64,000 bases of DNA from Nemania diffusa. Its lineage: Eukaryota; Ascomycota; Sordariomycetes; Xylariales; Xylariaceae. Shown here piece by piece: positions 1-12,818 of this stretch. The notes under the pieces were generated by a model that did no database searches, was not told where the DNA came from, and saw only the letters and a list, made by a program, of their open reading frames with translations. How positions within the stretch are numbered: the first letter of the stretch is position 1; each line of letters starts with the position of its first letter. Both the position numbers and the translations under genes were made by a program. The stretch covers positions 682,001 through 746,000 of the forward strand of contig JBBPUQ010000003.1 of NCBI GenBank assembly GCA_038501195.1. The letters run 5' to 3'.

Positions 1-957
1 AAGAGGCGGAAACTGGCGCAAGGCGCGCGCCAGCCCAAGCCTGCAAAGCGCCTCCACGCCAACGACGGCGCAAACCCGCAGAAGCAGAAGCAGAGCGCCA
101 GCAGCAATAAAAACCACAACGGCGCTGCTGCTCCTCCTCCACAACAGAAGCAGCAGCAACGTCACACCGAGCCGACTATCCCCTTCTCTCCCGAAGACAA
201 GATCTTACTAGTCGGCGACGGCGACCTCAGCTTCGCCGCGTCGCTGGTCGAGCACCACTACTGCGCGGACGTGACGGCCACGGTGTTCGAGCGGAACCGC
301 GAGGAGCTGCTAGAGAAATACCCGCACGCCGCGGAGAACATCGCCAAGGTCGAGGCGGAGGCCGCCTCGGGATGCCGGGTCTTATTCGGCGTCGACGCGA
401 CGAAGATGGCGCCCTTCACAGCCAAGCCGGGGCGCAGTAGCAAGGCCCCGGCGTCCGCAGACGCCAACGCCGACTCCCCCTCCCGCGCCGCGGCCGGCGT
501 CATGGACCGCATCATCTTCAACTTCCCGCACGTCGGCGGCAAGAGCACGGACGTGAACCGCCAGGTGCGCTCCAACCAGGAGCTCCTCGTGTCCTTCTTC
601 CGGCGCGCCATCCCCTCCCTCGCCCCCGGAGGCGCCGTCGTCGTCACGCTGTTCGAGGGCGAGCCGTACACGCTGTGGAACGTGCGCGACCTCGCGCGGC
701 ACAGCGGCCTGCAGGTCGAGCGCAGCTTCCGCTTCCAGGCCGCCGCGTACCCGGGCTACCACCACGCGCGGACGCTCGGCGTCGTGCGCAGCCGGCGGGA
801 CGGCGAGGTCGGCGGCGGGTGGAAGGGCGAGGACAGGGCCGCGCGGAGCTACGTCTTCGTGAAGAAGGATGAGGGCCGCCGGCCGGAGGCTGTGGTGCAG
901 AAGGGCGCGAAGAGGGCGAGGAAGCAGGATAGCGATTCTTCTGATGACGAGGAGTAA
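1..957 (+). CDS. BMT5: 25S rRNA (uridine-N3)-methyltransferase, BMT5-like, 5' end missing
   Basis: The reading frame is open from the first base of the window to a TAA at 955-957, giving 318 visible residues; the start lies upstream. A Lys/Gln/Ala-rich low-complexity leader of about 65 residues precedes a Rossmann SAM-binding start, ILLVGDGDLSFAASLV, at residues about 69-84. Further on are a FNFPHVGGKS block near residue 172 and an EGEPYTLWNVRDLA block near 220, both hallmarks of the BMT5 (DUF2431) methyltransferase fold. The family methylates a uridine of large-subunit rRNA in the nucleolus. The tail is basic and then acidic (DSSDDEE), as in many nucleolar proteins. GC content is very high across the domain. 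Known of the family: SAM-dependent m3U2634 methylation in yeast. Inferred: the same role here. Confidence 0.88.
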   Translation, partial: KRRKLAQGARQPKPAKRLHANDGANPQKQKQSASSNKNHNGAAAPPPQQKQQQRHTEPTIPFSPEDKILLVGDGDLSFAASLVEHHYCADVTATVFERNREELLEKYPHAAENIAKVEAEAASGCRVLFGVDATKMAPFTAKPGRSSKAPASADANADSPSRAAAGVMDRIIFNFPHVGGKSTDVNRQVRSNQELLVSFFRRAIPSLAPGGAVVVTLFEGEPYTLWNVRDLARHSGLQVERSFRFQAAAYPGYHHARTLGVVRSRRDGEVGGGWKGEDRAARSYVFVKKDEGRRPEAVVQKGAKRARKQDSDSSDDEE

Positions 958-3900
958 CCGCTTACTTGGTGGACCTCGATCTATGCCCATAAACCTGATA
1001 TACGCGACCAATCAGTGAATATGCTAGAACCTACCTCTATCTATACTAGTGGTCTAGCCTATCATATAATAACTTAGATTCGTACCTAAGGGAACGGGAA
1101 GGCTTAAAAGGGGGTTCTCAGCAGGAGTAGAAATGCTCCCAGATTTATACATCCAATAACCTCCGGAGAGGTGAGCGAGAACCTTATATAAGCGAAAAGC
1201 AATTAGAACGGAACACATCGCACGCTCTCATTGCATCTACGTAGGTAAATAGAAATAAAAACAATTCCCCAACTCTGCTTCGGATCGTGACCCTGGTGGT
1301 TCACGCACTCTCTGAGACCATGGCCCTGGTATGTAGTAAAATATAGCTGTAGCTCCATCTCTATAACCCCGGGTTTGTCGAGGTGTTCGTGGACGAGATG
1401 CAGTGTTGCACGGTATTACCCCCATGAAAAATCGTGTTACGCCAATGATCGATAGTAATCGCCCCGTCGTTCTTGGGGAGGGAGGACGGGGTTCGTCCTA
1501 TCGTAGCACCATATGCCTCCTGTCCTACGCGTCTCCGTACCAGCAAGATCCAAGGGATGACTTCGTCGTCAGAACTGTGTCGGTTATCGACAACAGTAAC
1601 GGCCCATCAATACGGACGTAATTGGATTCTTAATCAGAAGCTGTATGCCGTTGCTCAGCATGACATACACGCACTCAACATAATGCACTCTTATGGCTAG
1701 CATTGACGTTAAGCTTACAGCCGGCGACTTTGGTATCCCATTGACTGTTCATGAGTAAGAATCCCAACCCCCCCTTTTGTAGCAAGGAACTTGGTTACAT
1801 CGGGCAAGGTACCGGAATCCTGAATTGCACTTTTGGGCACTGTATCAAGTCTTATGTTGGCATGAGGTATTGGTTGAAAAGGGGTGTTGCATTCAGTAGT
1901 AAACAACATGATGCTTACGAAGCTCGCGTCCTCGCTCTCGCATATATTGTGATAGTTGCCGCTTTATGAGCTTTCATGACTGTCCTAGAGTCACTGATGT
2001 GGGTCAAGTTTTTCCAGTTGGATGTCTAGATACCAGGTATGTTAGGCAGGTAAGTAGGGACTAAGTTACCGAGTGTAAGCACAGTTGGCGGGAGAGAAGA
2101 ACCCAGCGCTGACTAGGCGCCAGCACTACACAACCCCGTCTCTGAGGGCAACCATAATGCTGTAGAAGAATGTCATATTGAAAGCGGACGGGCTTAACGG
2201 ACCTGGCGCTACGAGGTTCATATTGTCCGGCTATCAATATACGTAAGCGATTTGGAAATCCATGTCTTCAGGGTTACCTACTGGGAGAATCGCATGTCTA
2301 TGGCCTACTGTTTGCAAAGAGTCATATATTCCTAAGATATGAACACATCTACCAACATTGTATTAGAAAAGCGTAATCTGAACCTCCAAGTTCTACGTTA
2401 TACTATTCCTATATATGTGACGAGCGGCGTATGTCAACAGAAACCTGTTTCCTGTCATTATGTATAAGCCCTACCCCTGATCAATACTGCTTATAGCCAA
2501 CCTTCCGGCCCGAGAATACAAGGGCAGACCGAGCCGGTCTCCAAATTCATCTACCGACCTGCTCGAGCCATATGCTCGTAGTAATGGATACGTAGAGCTG
2601 TAGTAGAGAAGGTAACGCCTCTGCTGCGTACATATAAGTAAGTATCAACCGGGCGGACAATCTGATATCAGCTTGCTGGAAAGCCACTCGTACGAGATCT
2701 ACCAACTCGCCACAGGCCTGCTTGGTGGCTTCGCCGACGCATCAAGGGTTGCAACCTCACATTCTAGTTTCACATTCCTTTTCTTCTTTGTTTCATACCA
2801 CACGCACCCTTCAGAATAAACAAGTTTTGCCGCACCTCCACATGGCCCGGCGCCCGATCCATGACAGTGTGCTCAATGTGGTTAGCAACCAGTTCCCAAC
2901 TAACTACCTCAGTGCCGAGTAAGCTGTATAATTCCCCTCGGAGCTAAACAAAAGGTAACTAGTTTCGTAGCATTCTACACGACATACGTCTGCACTGCAT
3001 ATGCTTGACACTAAGCTTTGCATTGGCCTCACGTCATCTCCAATCTCGAACCCTAATCCATGCAGGCGGTGATAGTTGAGAGGCAAATCAAAGGCGAGTA
3101 GACGCATCGGGAATGAAAGCGGTAGACCCGCGTCGGTTATCCCGGCAAGACAGCTACTTTGCTCTTTATTTGTCCGTCAACAGTACATACATAAGGCAAT
3201 ACTACCTAATTCTATAATACTACCTACACTAAGCATATCTATTACTTGGATGGCCCGGGATCCCATCAATACGGCATTTTCCGGCGCAGCAGGTTCCTGC
3301 ATAGACGACCTGTGGCTTCCTGGATCTGATACCCAACAATTTGAACCAAAGAATCCGACCTGCGCCTATCTAATGTATTCAACACCCCTTGTAGGTGGTG
3401 TAAGTACATAGCAATGGCAGAAGCACAGCCGTGGTTGAATACCTCGTAGCACGCTCAGCTGGACTTGGCAACGGGGAGGGATACAACGTGGGCATGTTAT
3501 GCTTCTAATAATAGGACAAAAGAAGGGGCAGAGAATATCCTGGAAGGAGTTTATGTACCGCAGGAAGATGGTGTTTGGATGGACGGTCGAGATGTTACCC
3601 AGTATATACCTAGTAGATAATGTATTATTTGAATCCCACGATGGTTCTTTATTTGGATATAATGATTGGAGTGGATATACTTACTTACCTATCTTCCCAT
3701 ACATAGTACATGCTTTGAGGCGTGGGTACACGAAGTATACCTCTTACTGCGTATACTCTGTACAACATATTTGGGGTCTATTACTAAATACATCATCCTT
3801 GTACGAGTGAATTGAGTCTAGAGACTAAGGTTAAGTAAGTACCGAGCTATTACTAAAATTAGGTAGGTAGCAGAATATGAATATTTTCCCGTCCATGATT

Positions 3901-6791
3901 AACAAACCACTGCAAAGCAATAAAAAATAAGGTGAAACTTTGTATCGTTGGTACAAATCTTTTTTCCTTACGAGGTATCATAGTAGCATTGATTTCGGCA
4001 TATTTGATTGCCGGTATTGGCCAGCTAGCGAACCAGGATGAAGCAGCCAATAGAAATACTCATCCGACGAGGCGAGGAAAAGGCTTCGAAAAATCGAGAA
4101 CAAACCAACACTTTCTCGTTTCATGTCCTTCCCCAACCTTCCATCGGCAACGCGACACACCTGAGATTGCGCATGTACAGTATGTACGAAGTATGTATGC
4201 ATGCCTGTTCGCCATGCAATTTCCAAAAACCACCTCGGACAATTTTATCTCGCCCACCCACCCGCTCAGCTAGCCTTGGGGGAGGGAGATCTACCTACAC
4301 CCACCCACAGCGCCGTGCAATCGCGTGGGCATCTCGGCGGGATGTAACCAATAATCTCCAAACTCGGTACAATATACCCAAGCCCCGTGAAGCTGCATCG
4401 AGATAAGTGTAGGGTGATGTAGGATGGTGTAGTGGACTTTACCTACACCGAGGTTATCTCCCCATTCCTCCTCTCCATACCCCTGTTGTGTTGTGTCGCG
4501 CTGTTTTACGTTGCGTTGCGTTTGTGTTTGCGTTGCTTTGCGTTTGGTGTTGCGTGCATGTGTGCGTGAGCATGTGGGTGTGATAGAAAGCATGTATCTA
4601 AAGTCAAATGCACGGCTATGAACTCGCACCACACATGCGCAAACCAGTGTCGGACTGTACCTAGCTACCTACAAACGGACTCGAAAGCAAAAGGCCCAAT
4701 GCAGCATCAGCTCTTTCACGGTAGAGCAAAGACACAAAATGCAACCCTCCTCCACACACCCTCAAGTATTGTATGTACCGTAGGTATGTACATACATCAT
4801 AATGAATGTATAAGTGGTAAGTATGTAGGTAGGTATGTACAGAGTATTTGCCCGCCCCAAAAGTCCCCGAGCCTCCCCCATCCCATGGACCAAACCCCTA
4901 CCGGTATAAAAGACCCAACAACCCCCAACCGCGCTTCTCTGGCTCTCTCATCTGCGTCGTATTTGGGGCGGCCGTGCATCCGTGGTTGCGCTCGCAAATA
5001 AGGGTAGGGTAGCAATGGCACGACATTCCCACTCAAGGCGTCGCCCCATTGGTCCCCCGGCCAGGGCCCAGGGCTGCGGTTCGCCCCGGTTCTCCAAGTC
5101 TCGGGGCGCCTCCTCTCTCTCTGTCACCTTCCTGGCCCCCGGCCACTCGAAGGGGTGCGGCTCGGTCTGCACAGTCTAGTGTGTGTACTGTAGTTACTCG
5201 GTAGGGTATGGTATGGTGAGAAAATAATAATAATCATAATAATACCAAGCAAAAAAGAGCCAATACAACACGTGGGCTATATGTACTTACTTGCCTACAT
5301 ACATGCTGCACATACGCTACAACCGGTGAAGGCACAGGCCAGAGCTCGTAAGCAATAAAAACAACACTATTGTCTTTTCTATTGTTCCGCCCACTCTATG
5401 CTGGATACAACTCGTCCGTGGGGTTGTCTTGGTGTCACCGTGGCTAAGTCACTCTGGCTTTTTGCTTGAAGATCGGGTTCCCACTATCTAGAAGCCTATT
5501 TCCTTGGTTCCCGTGTTCCAACGGTTCTGGAAATAAACTCGGGAAAATTGGTGATACTGCAGAGCCACCACCACCCATATGTACCTTAATCATCGAGCGA
5601 ATGAAGGCGTCCCTGCCCTGCTTTTTTTTCGCCTTATACTTCCTTGCACATTTTAGGTATTGGAAGTCTTAAGCTTCATCGACAAACTTGTTGTGCACTC
5701 AGCATAGTAGTGCTCAGCCCGGCTCCTTGGAACCATGCGCTCGGTACCATCTGATGACCTCTCTCGCAATTGGGTTGCGTTGGCATAAGCTTCCAGCCCC
5801 GACTGGTTGGAATGTCAAGCTTTCGGGTAAATAAGAGCGTCTGGTGCTTACGAAACAGACTACTATTTCCTTATGTACATATGTTTATCGCATCCCTCCC
5901 CCAGCTTGGAGGATACATAAGCTGACTGCTTTGCGCCGACGCCAAAAGCTGCAACGTGCGTTATTTGTCTGGAAAGAGCCAGTATACATCTGGCTAGTCT
6001 AAGCCGTACCAACAATCCTATAGTCTCACAGCAGCAGTGTAGGATTCGAATTTTGTGTAATTGAGTAAACACCGTATTCCCAATGCTAGAAACTACTTGT
6101 CTTTACGCAAGTTAGCTATGTAATTCCAACTGGTTGGTTCAATCCGAATGCTGAAATTTGTTCTAGAGGTATATCCATCTTTATGACATTGCTGCGGTCG
6201 TCTTAAATCGAATCTTGACCACTACACGCCTCGTACACAATATGCCATCTGATCGTAGACCACCAATGGCTAAATACACCATAAGCACACACAAAAAACG
6301 CCTATCTTCCCTCCAAGATTTCTCCCTAGTATACAAATGAGCCTTGAGGGTGACTCTAGGGAGCGTGGGCGGATGCTGTCAACCGTATATCAAAGAGAGA
6401 GAAAAGGAGGCCTGTGAATGCCATAATAAAAAGGCCTTCTAAGGTGCCTTTTTAACCATATGCCAGACGCCTTTTAACATGAAAGAATTTAATCAGGTCG
6501 CATCGTACAATCGTGCGTAGCATTCAGACACCAACAACCAAATATGACCCACAGGCTGAAAATCGCATAGTTCTGCCAAAATAAAAGCTGTCCAGCAGAT
6601 GAGATCAAAGATGCCGTCTGGGTATGATATAACGCCAAGTATCGGTTGTAGAAAACAATGTCGGAATTAGAAGTGAATGTCGAACGTATCAATAATACCC
6701 TATTGCCACGAATTCCTGATTCTCCTACTGAGGCCCGAATCGTGACAACCACCGGAATTAAAATAACGGTATTTTTATAGCATGCTTCCTG
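958..6791. other. Gene-free spacer, 5.8 kb
   Basis: No open frame in this stretch shows a recognisable domain, codon bias or sensible splice structure; the longest are about 110-140 codons and low in complexity. TAGGTA/TACCTA and GTATGTA runs occur near 4790-4840, and a C/T-rich stretch around 4850-5170 could be promoter-like but leads to no gene. An 8-bp inverted repeat (AAAAAGGC/GCCTTTTT) with a 10-nt loop lies at 6428-6453. It could hide short non-coding transcripts, which sequence alone cannot show. Confidence 0.6.
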
Positions 6792-7911
6792 CTATATCCG
6801 ACTGACTACTGGAGAAGCCGAAGCATTTCTGGATACTTGATCGGGCATGCTCCTGCTCCTGTCTCGGTCCGGGAAAATGGGGTCCGGGCCTCTGTATGGC
6901 TCGTACGCTGCTGGTGCAGGCCTTGGTGATGGCTGAATCGGAACAAGGGGAGCTTGCGGCCGTGGAAGTAGGTGGGGGTGGGTTTGCGGTTGGTCGTGCT
7001 GTTGAATTAAGGGCGCCAGGGGTGGCGATCGTAGGGCCACCGGAGCTGTGCTATGGTCGTGGGGAGACATGTTCGTCCTCTCTGTGTGTTCTATAGGCTC
7101 TGGGAGAGCTCGTGGTGTCCCCGTGGCGGACGCAGGAGAGGCCAAAGGAAAGGTACCACTGATTTGCCTCGGACTGTCGATTGCGGTCGGTCTAGGGCGC
7201 TTTTTGGAGGGTTGGTCAGCGCCAGTGCCTACTATCTCGTATCCAGGTGATGACGCATATTCGCGCTGCGGTTGGGCCATGGGAAGAGGAGCCGGGGGAG
7301 CAGGAGTGATAGGCGGGTATTCGGTAGTTCGCGAGTAGGCAGCGCGGGCTTGGGCTTGAGCTTCCTTATCAGCTTTAGACGGCCGGCCACGTTTTTTCCC
7401 TGTCGCTGATACAGCTGGCGTGCTACTAATGGGAGCCACCGGTAGCGGATAACCATTTGGAGGTGGAGGCCGTGGTTGAATAGGTCGTATTAGGGCATGA
7501 GTTTGATCGAAAGGGGTCATTATGGCCTGTCTCTTCGCGGGGTGATCGATTAGGTCGCCGAGGGACTTGCGCTTGCTGAAACTTCCTCCTACGCTTGGTG
7601 GATTGAACTTTACATGGAACATGTTGTCGACTGCTCCAACGCACTGCTTCATATTGCGGCCTATTGTCATTAGGACTTGGCACGGAAGAACTTTGTCAAG
7701 GTCAGTACAAACCACCAGGGAGCTGCATGAGCATCCAGTCAGGCTCGACTTTGTGAGCTTTTATGAAGTCGACTAGCGTATTCACATCTATCGCGCTGAC
7801 TTTCAGTATTTCGCCCAAGACGAATCTCTACGGTCCACGATGGTCAGTAGGGGAAAAACAGGAGTGGACTGAACAGTATACCTTCTCATCGTCGGAGAAA
7901 TTAGTATCCAT
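6792..7911 (-). CDS. Uncharacterised AT-hook-like protein (three exons)
   Basis: Proposed exons on the minus strand are 7882-7911, 7713-7827 and 6792-7660, giving 337 residues. Introns are 54 nt (donor GTATAC, acceptor CGTAG) and 52 nt (donor GTTTGT, branch-like CTAAT, acceptor AATAG). The join is supported because it replaces a frame broken by stops with a continuous, hydrophobically patterned N-terminus: MDTNFSDDEKRFVLGEIL, then a helix ending in DWMLMQLPGGRN. This N-terminal module of about 65 residues resembles short conserved modules of fungal hypothetical proteins. The rest is Pro/Ser-rich and disordered, with KKRGRPSK at residues 137-144, a classic AT-hook core, and several basic KR patches that could act as nuclear signals. 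A nuclear DNA-binding role is inferred from that motif only. I do not recognise a named family. Confidence 0.72.
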
Positions 7912-9595
7912 AGTGATACTTTCGGCCGAAAAGACCCGTAGACGATGGGTAAGGGGGAAAAAGAGGTCTTCGGTAGCACAGTCGCTGGCAAGTCATTTGT
8001 AATATTTAAAGGTGGCATCAACAGTTAGTCATTGGGAGGCAACGATATGCTGGGTAGAGGCTGAGTGCAAAATAACCAGGTGGTAGTGGTTGGTAGACGC
8101 CTGGTCGTCTATCGCCGAGGCGCAGACCCCCCCATGCAAGAGAAAGAGAGACAAGGCAAAGTAGGCCGCGCAGAACAGAGCAGGCAAGCAAAGGCTACAA
8201 CTCCTCCACCTGGGCCGAGTAGGGGTAGAGGGAAAAAGGAGGGTTTAGAAAAATCACCAGAGGCTCGAAAGACGCGCGCAAAGAGTTGACGGGTCAAGCG
8301 CGCGTCTCAACCGAGAAGAGCCGGGGCGAAGGCGAAAGTGGTTCAACTGTGCCTGAGCCTGTGCCTGAGCTATGTACCAGTTGCGTGGTGTAGGGCCGGT
8401 TGAGTAGCACAAAACGACGGGCAAAGAACAAAACAGGGCGAGTAAGGGTCGCAGCAGGGCACTATTCAGTACCCGGATAGGTAGCCAAAGGATTGACAAG
8501 GTAGCAGAGAGGAGGCAGTAATAAGGTAGATAGAGCCAGGGTTAGGCTGGCTGCGCCTACAAGGATTGGATACCTGCGCGGCCCGAAAGAAGGTGAACCA
8601 ACGTGGGAGGGACGTTTTTGGTGGTTTGGCGGCCCTGGTGGTCTGGGAGTCTGGGAGTCTACCTGTTGTTGGGTTCGGTTGTTTCTTGGCCGGGTATTTT
8701 GTAGCCGTTGGCCGCCGAGGCTCTAGGAAATGAAGAGGTAGAGAGTAGGTGCCTTAGGTTGGGTAATGTGGAATAACGAAAAATTGTCAAAGGTTGACCG
8801 AGGGATCAAGGCGTTTTGACTATCTAGGCATCTGCCAATTCAAGTCTGGCCGAAGAATTGGAGCTCGAGCGAGAGCTTAGATCTTCTAGTAACCCAAGCT
8901 TGCACCCTGCCTGAATGGAGACTAAACCACTAAACACCGCACACACAAACACGCCTGGGCACACCACACTCATACACACACTCATACACTCACACACACA
9001 CACACGCAACACAATACAGGTGGGTAGACAGACGGGATGAAGGGTGGGTTGCGTAGGTATGTAAGTCTGTAAGTAGACAGGTGGACTGGACAGGCAGGGA
9101 GAATTACCCAAAGGAACCAACGAACCAAAGGCGCCAATCCGGCGTCCTAGGATGTAGGTACCTTAGGTAGATATGCAGAGGCAGCCAAGCAGATCAGTAG
9201 CTATGTCGTAAAGAAGGTCGCCCGTACAATGTACAATTAGACCAATAGCCAATTTCCCCGGGAGCAAATGAATGAATAGTATTGGTGGTATTGGTGTTGA
9301 CAGGATTGGTGTAAGACAAGTAATAAAGAGAAAGAGAGGTTGGCTTAGTCGCAAAACAAGGATATGGCTCTTGTCAACCCCAGATTCCCTAGAAGAGCAG
9401 CAGGCGTTCCTCCCCGTTACTCGTTGCTTATCCACCATTCGCCATTCAGCTTCAACCACTTGAGACTAGAACCGCGGGACGGTACAGCACCTAACACAGT
9501 AGCTCCTGTAAAGGTGCAGAAGCGCAGAAGTGCAGGAGCGAGCGCAGCAGCAGTGGAGTAGGTACCTTAGGTCGGGCAGGTAGTAGGTGTGTAGA

Positions 9596-9616
9596 CATGT
9601 ATGTATGTATGTATGT
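9596..9616. repeat. (ATGT)n microsatellite
   Basis: Five perfect ATGT units in a row followed by a TAGG variant, within a spacer rich in GTAGG and TAGGTA words. Confidence 0.9.
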
Positions 9617-12434
9617 AGGCAGGAGAGGTGGACCAGGCATGTAGTGTAAGTGAGATACCTAAGTAATGCATCTGTAGCCGGGAGGGAGCTAGGTAATCAG
9701 GGCCTAACCGTCAGAGGCGTGCAGGCGTGTGCAGCTCCTCGCGCGGGAACTTCTTCCAGCTGGCAACCTACGCATACTGCGTAGGTATGTAGGTCATATG
9801 CTGAGGATCCCGAATTGCCTGTGCCATGTCCCAGATGCATATCATGCAACCACCAAGAACCAAGAACCAAGAATGGCAACAGGCAGCTGAGTGGCCAACG
9901 ACATGCGACCTCTTCTGGCATGCAGATGCGCCTTACAACACGTTTACCACCAGTAAGCCAATGCCGCTGACTACTTTAGACGAATCGGGCCACCTGACTC
10001 GCCCAATTCCCTAGGTATACCATTTCCGGATGCCGCCAGCCAGAGCGAGTGGAGTGGTCCTCCCTCACGAACCAGAGCTGCCCACACCACCATAATAGGG
10101 AGTATGACCTCGACCGACAGCTCTTGCGCTTTCTCGTGGTGGTGGGAGTCCCAGAGGCGGGATAACACGGAGGATTGCGCCGCCTCGTGTTGAAGCAGAG
10201 ACAATTCAACAATCATTGGTGTGAGCAATCATTAGCCTCTCTGTACCACCGTCGACGAATGAGAACCTCGCAGTTCTTATTGGCCATAATTTCGCTGCTT
10301 TGCCGACCTTGCAGTCCCTCCCTCAATCTTATGTCTTATGTGTGTAAGTCGCAAGTGGCGACGCTTTGAGTGGTCAAAATCCACTGAACAGTCAATCGCC
10401 AATCAGGCCATTGCGAGCGCCGCCTCCGCCGCCGCTGCGAGATGTTCATCCAGTGGGGGAATAAGCACAGATCACGAGTTCGTTGTCTGACAGGATTCGA
10501 GCCGCAACACCGCCTAGCGAGTAGTCCATCTTGTATGCGTACTTGAACGATGCTGCCACTATATGCGTAGACAATAAATACATCCGAACCGCGAGCTCTC
10601 GACGGGTCACAAGATCACGAAAAACATGTGTTTTTGAAGAATGCGGTGCGAACGCTAGATGGGGAATCCCACACAACTCGGATTCTCTCCTCTTATATAC
10701 CTGTCCATATAGATAGCGAACGCCAGCTCACATACCGCCTTTTCGCCTAGATTTCAAGTTCTGTCCATGCATGTTGAGTTGGCATGAGTTGGCATCTCCC
10801 CATAGGGCCCACCGGCATGGACAATGCTTTATAGCCTTTTACCACCGGCGTCCACTGACGCAGTGCAGCCACCCTTCATCCTTGTGTGTGGTGCCGGCAA
10901 GGAATCACGAGAACACTTGCGCTGAATTGGCTACTGCATCGGCTTCGTCTGTGTGCAGCTGCCGGTGCGGTGGGTTTGGAGGCGACAGCGGGCCGACATT
11001 GGTGCAGCAGAGTGCCATTGCAACCTCCCGTATCTATCGATTGTGTTACGTCTCTATGTATGTAAGATCTTGTTTGCTAACTCTATACCTCCTTACTGTT
11101 ATGAGCAGTAAAGCAAACTAATCTTCGACTGAGACATCAATCAATCAAGACGAATGACCAATGACAGTTTTGTCATGATGATGATGCATTAATTAACTAC
11201 TTGGCTACCTAGCGTCAATTCAATTCCAAGGAGCATATATGTCGACTCGATATCCTATAGTATATAACTGTGAGGACAAAGGATACGAAGCGCATTGAGT
11301 ATACAACCTTCATGGACTGTGCCTTGACCATCATTAGATAGAATCTTACTCACGCAGGTCAATAGCCACTTAACGTGACTTAGTGATACATAGCAGAGCA
11401 CTAAATGATGTAATGCCGAATATTGTTGGAGTTGTTAGATTTGTAGTCAGAAAGCTAGTCTAGCTTGGAAACATGTGTAGAAGGATAATTATTTAATCAA
11501 TTTGTTTGAGTCTCCTTTTAAATTGTGTATCATGTCCAGATTTAACTCACTTCCACCGAGTGTCGGCCAATTTTCAAAGGTGTGGCATAAACAGTCCTTA
11601 AACACCAGACTACCTACTTAAGCACGTAACGCTGATACTAAGACTATGTAAGTCACTAATTAGACTGGGCTGCTTTTAGGGTAGAGTTGCAAGAAAATTA
11701 TAATTTAAAGACCTGCGCAATGTGAACTCATGGAAGGTTTTTCCCGTGCAGAAAAACTCCTCGTCTAGAGTACTTACCTCCTAATCTACACTTTATATAA
11801 CTTCTAAAGTTGGCCGGTTTGGGCGAGTGCCTAAATAAGTAGGTGGGTTGCTGCGGGGTCCCCAAAGAAGATAGCGGGCAGACGGTGTGATATATACGGA
11901 ATATCTACACACCTAGGATAAACCTATCATGCATCTTGCGAGGTAGGTATTGCATAGATCGAGATACCTATTGCTAATTGGCTGCATCCAAGAGGCTAGG
12001 TAGCAGGTACAGAACTGTACTGTACTAAGTAGGCAGGTAGGCATGGTACTACAGTAGGTATGCTGTACAGCCGTGGCCCTGTGGGCGGCAGTGGTCCCCC
12101 TTCAATCCCTCCAATGCCTGTAAGTTGTAGGTAGAGCCTATACAGAATACAGCTGAAGTACCCCGTACAGGTACCTACCTACCTAGGTACCTAGACCTAC
12201 CTGACCTCTTTTTTTGCGACAACGGATTCGCGTAGCATCGTCTTTTTCTCCTCTGCTCAACCACGCGCGAGCAAAAGCAACGCGGGAGCCCGAGTGCTGG
12301 CACTGAGAATAGTTTTCGGTATACTCCAGGTGAAGGTGCTATCAGTGGTAACCTAATCCATTGCAATTGGCACCTCGGTCGGCCTGCAATGTCACAAACT
12401 TCAGCCGCCAGCTAGTTCCCGTCATCTGTTCGGC

Positions 12435-12460
12435 GCTCTCTCTTTCTCTCTCTCTCCCTC
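12435..12460 (+). promoter_or_regulatory. CT-rich tract upstream of SET2
   Basis: A pure C/T run of about 26 bp, after a GGCG, lies about 360 bp before the SET2 start codon. Pyrimidine tracts of this sort are common near transcription starts in filamentous fungi. The role here is inferred from type and place only. Confidence 0.4.
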
Positions 12461-12818
12461 GAACTCTCCGGCCTCTCGTCTCCCTGTTTTCCTCCCAACT
12501 CCTAGCGCCGGCTCTTCCCTCCTACGGCCGCTTCTCTTCAACAGTCTCTCGTCTGCCGGCCCTCGTTCCGCGCACCCTCTCTTTTCTTTACTCTTGCACT
12601 CTTGGTCCTACCGCGCCCTACATGTCCCCGGGGAGCTTCTAGCACTATACAGCGGCCAGGTATCTTTGACGGTGCATCGATCGACCAGAACCGGCTTTCA
12701 ATCCACCTAGTGGCACCCATATCCCTCTGCATTGTCGATTGGTGAGCCCTCCTCTACCTGGGGCGCGCCCACGCTTCGAAACCTTCATTTCCAACGACGC
12801 CAGCTTCCAACTGCCGAG

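Larger units (their letters stand above)
7912..12818. other. Gene-free spacer, 4.9 kb
   Basis: No supported gene. The left end serves as the promoter of the AT-hook-like gene; the right end is the upstream region and probable 5' UTR of SET2. Simple sequence is common: a (CA)n-rich patch near 8938-9005, an ATGT run at 9596-9616, and TAGGTA/TACCTA runs at about 11940-12200. A part around 11100-11800 is AT-rich and featureless. Confidence 0.6.

Noticed and set aside
382..1011. 209-codon minus-strand frame opposite BMT5
   Set aside because: Shadow of the GC-rich methyltransferase frame, which carries the real motifs.
3076..3411. 111-codon frame in the first spacer
   Set aside because: No domain, mixed codon use, no partner exons and TAG/TAA-rich surroundings; best explained by chance.
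4790..4840. Telomere-like repeat
   Set aside because: The words are TAGGTA and GTATGTA, not the fungal telomere TTAGGG array, and they recur throughout the window.
10440..10520. Possible minus-strand tRNA around a GGCTCGAATCC word
   Set aside because: The flanks do not form a T stem or acceptor stem and no A box lies at the right distance.
10771..11121. 116-codon Cys/Ser-rich frame, considered as a small secreted protein
   Set aside because: The N-terminus is not a signal peptide, cysteines show no spacing pattern, and nothing supports transcription.
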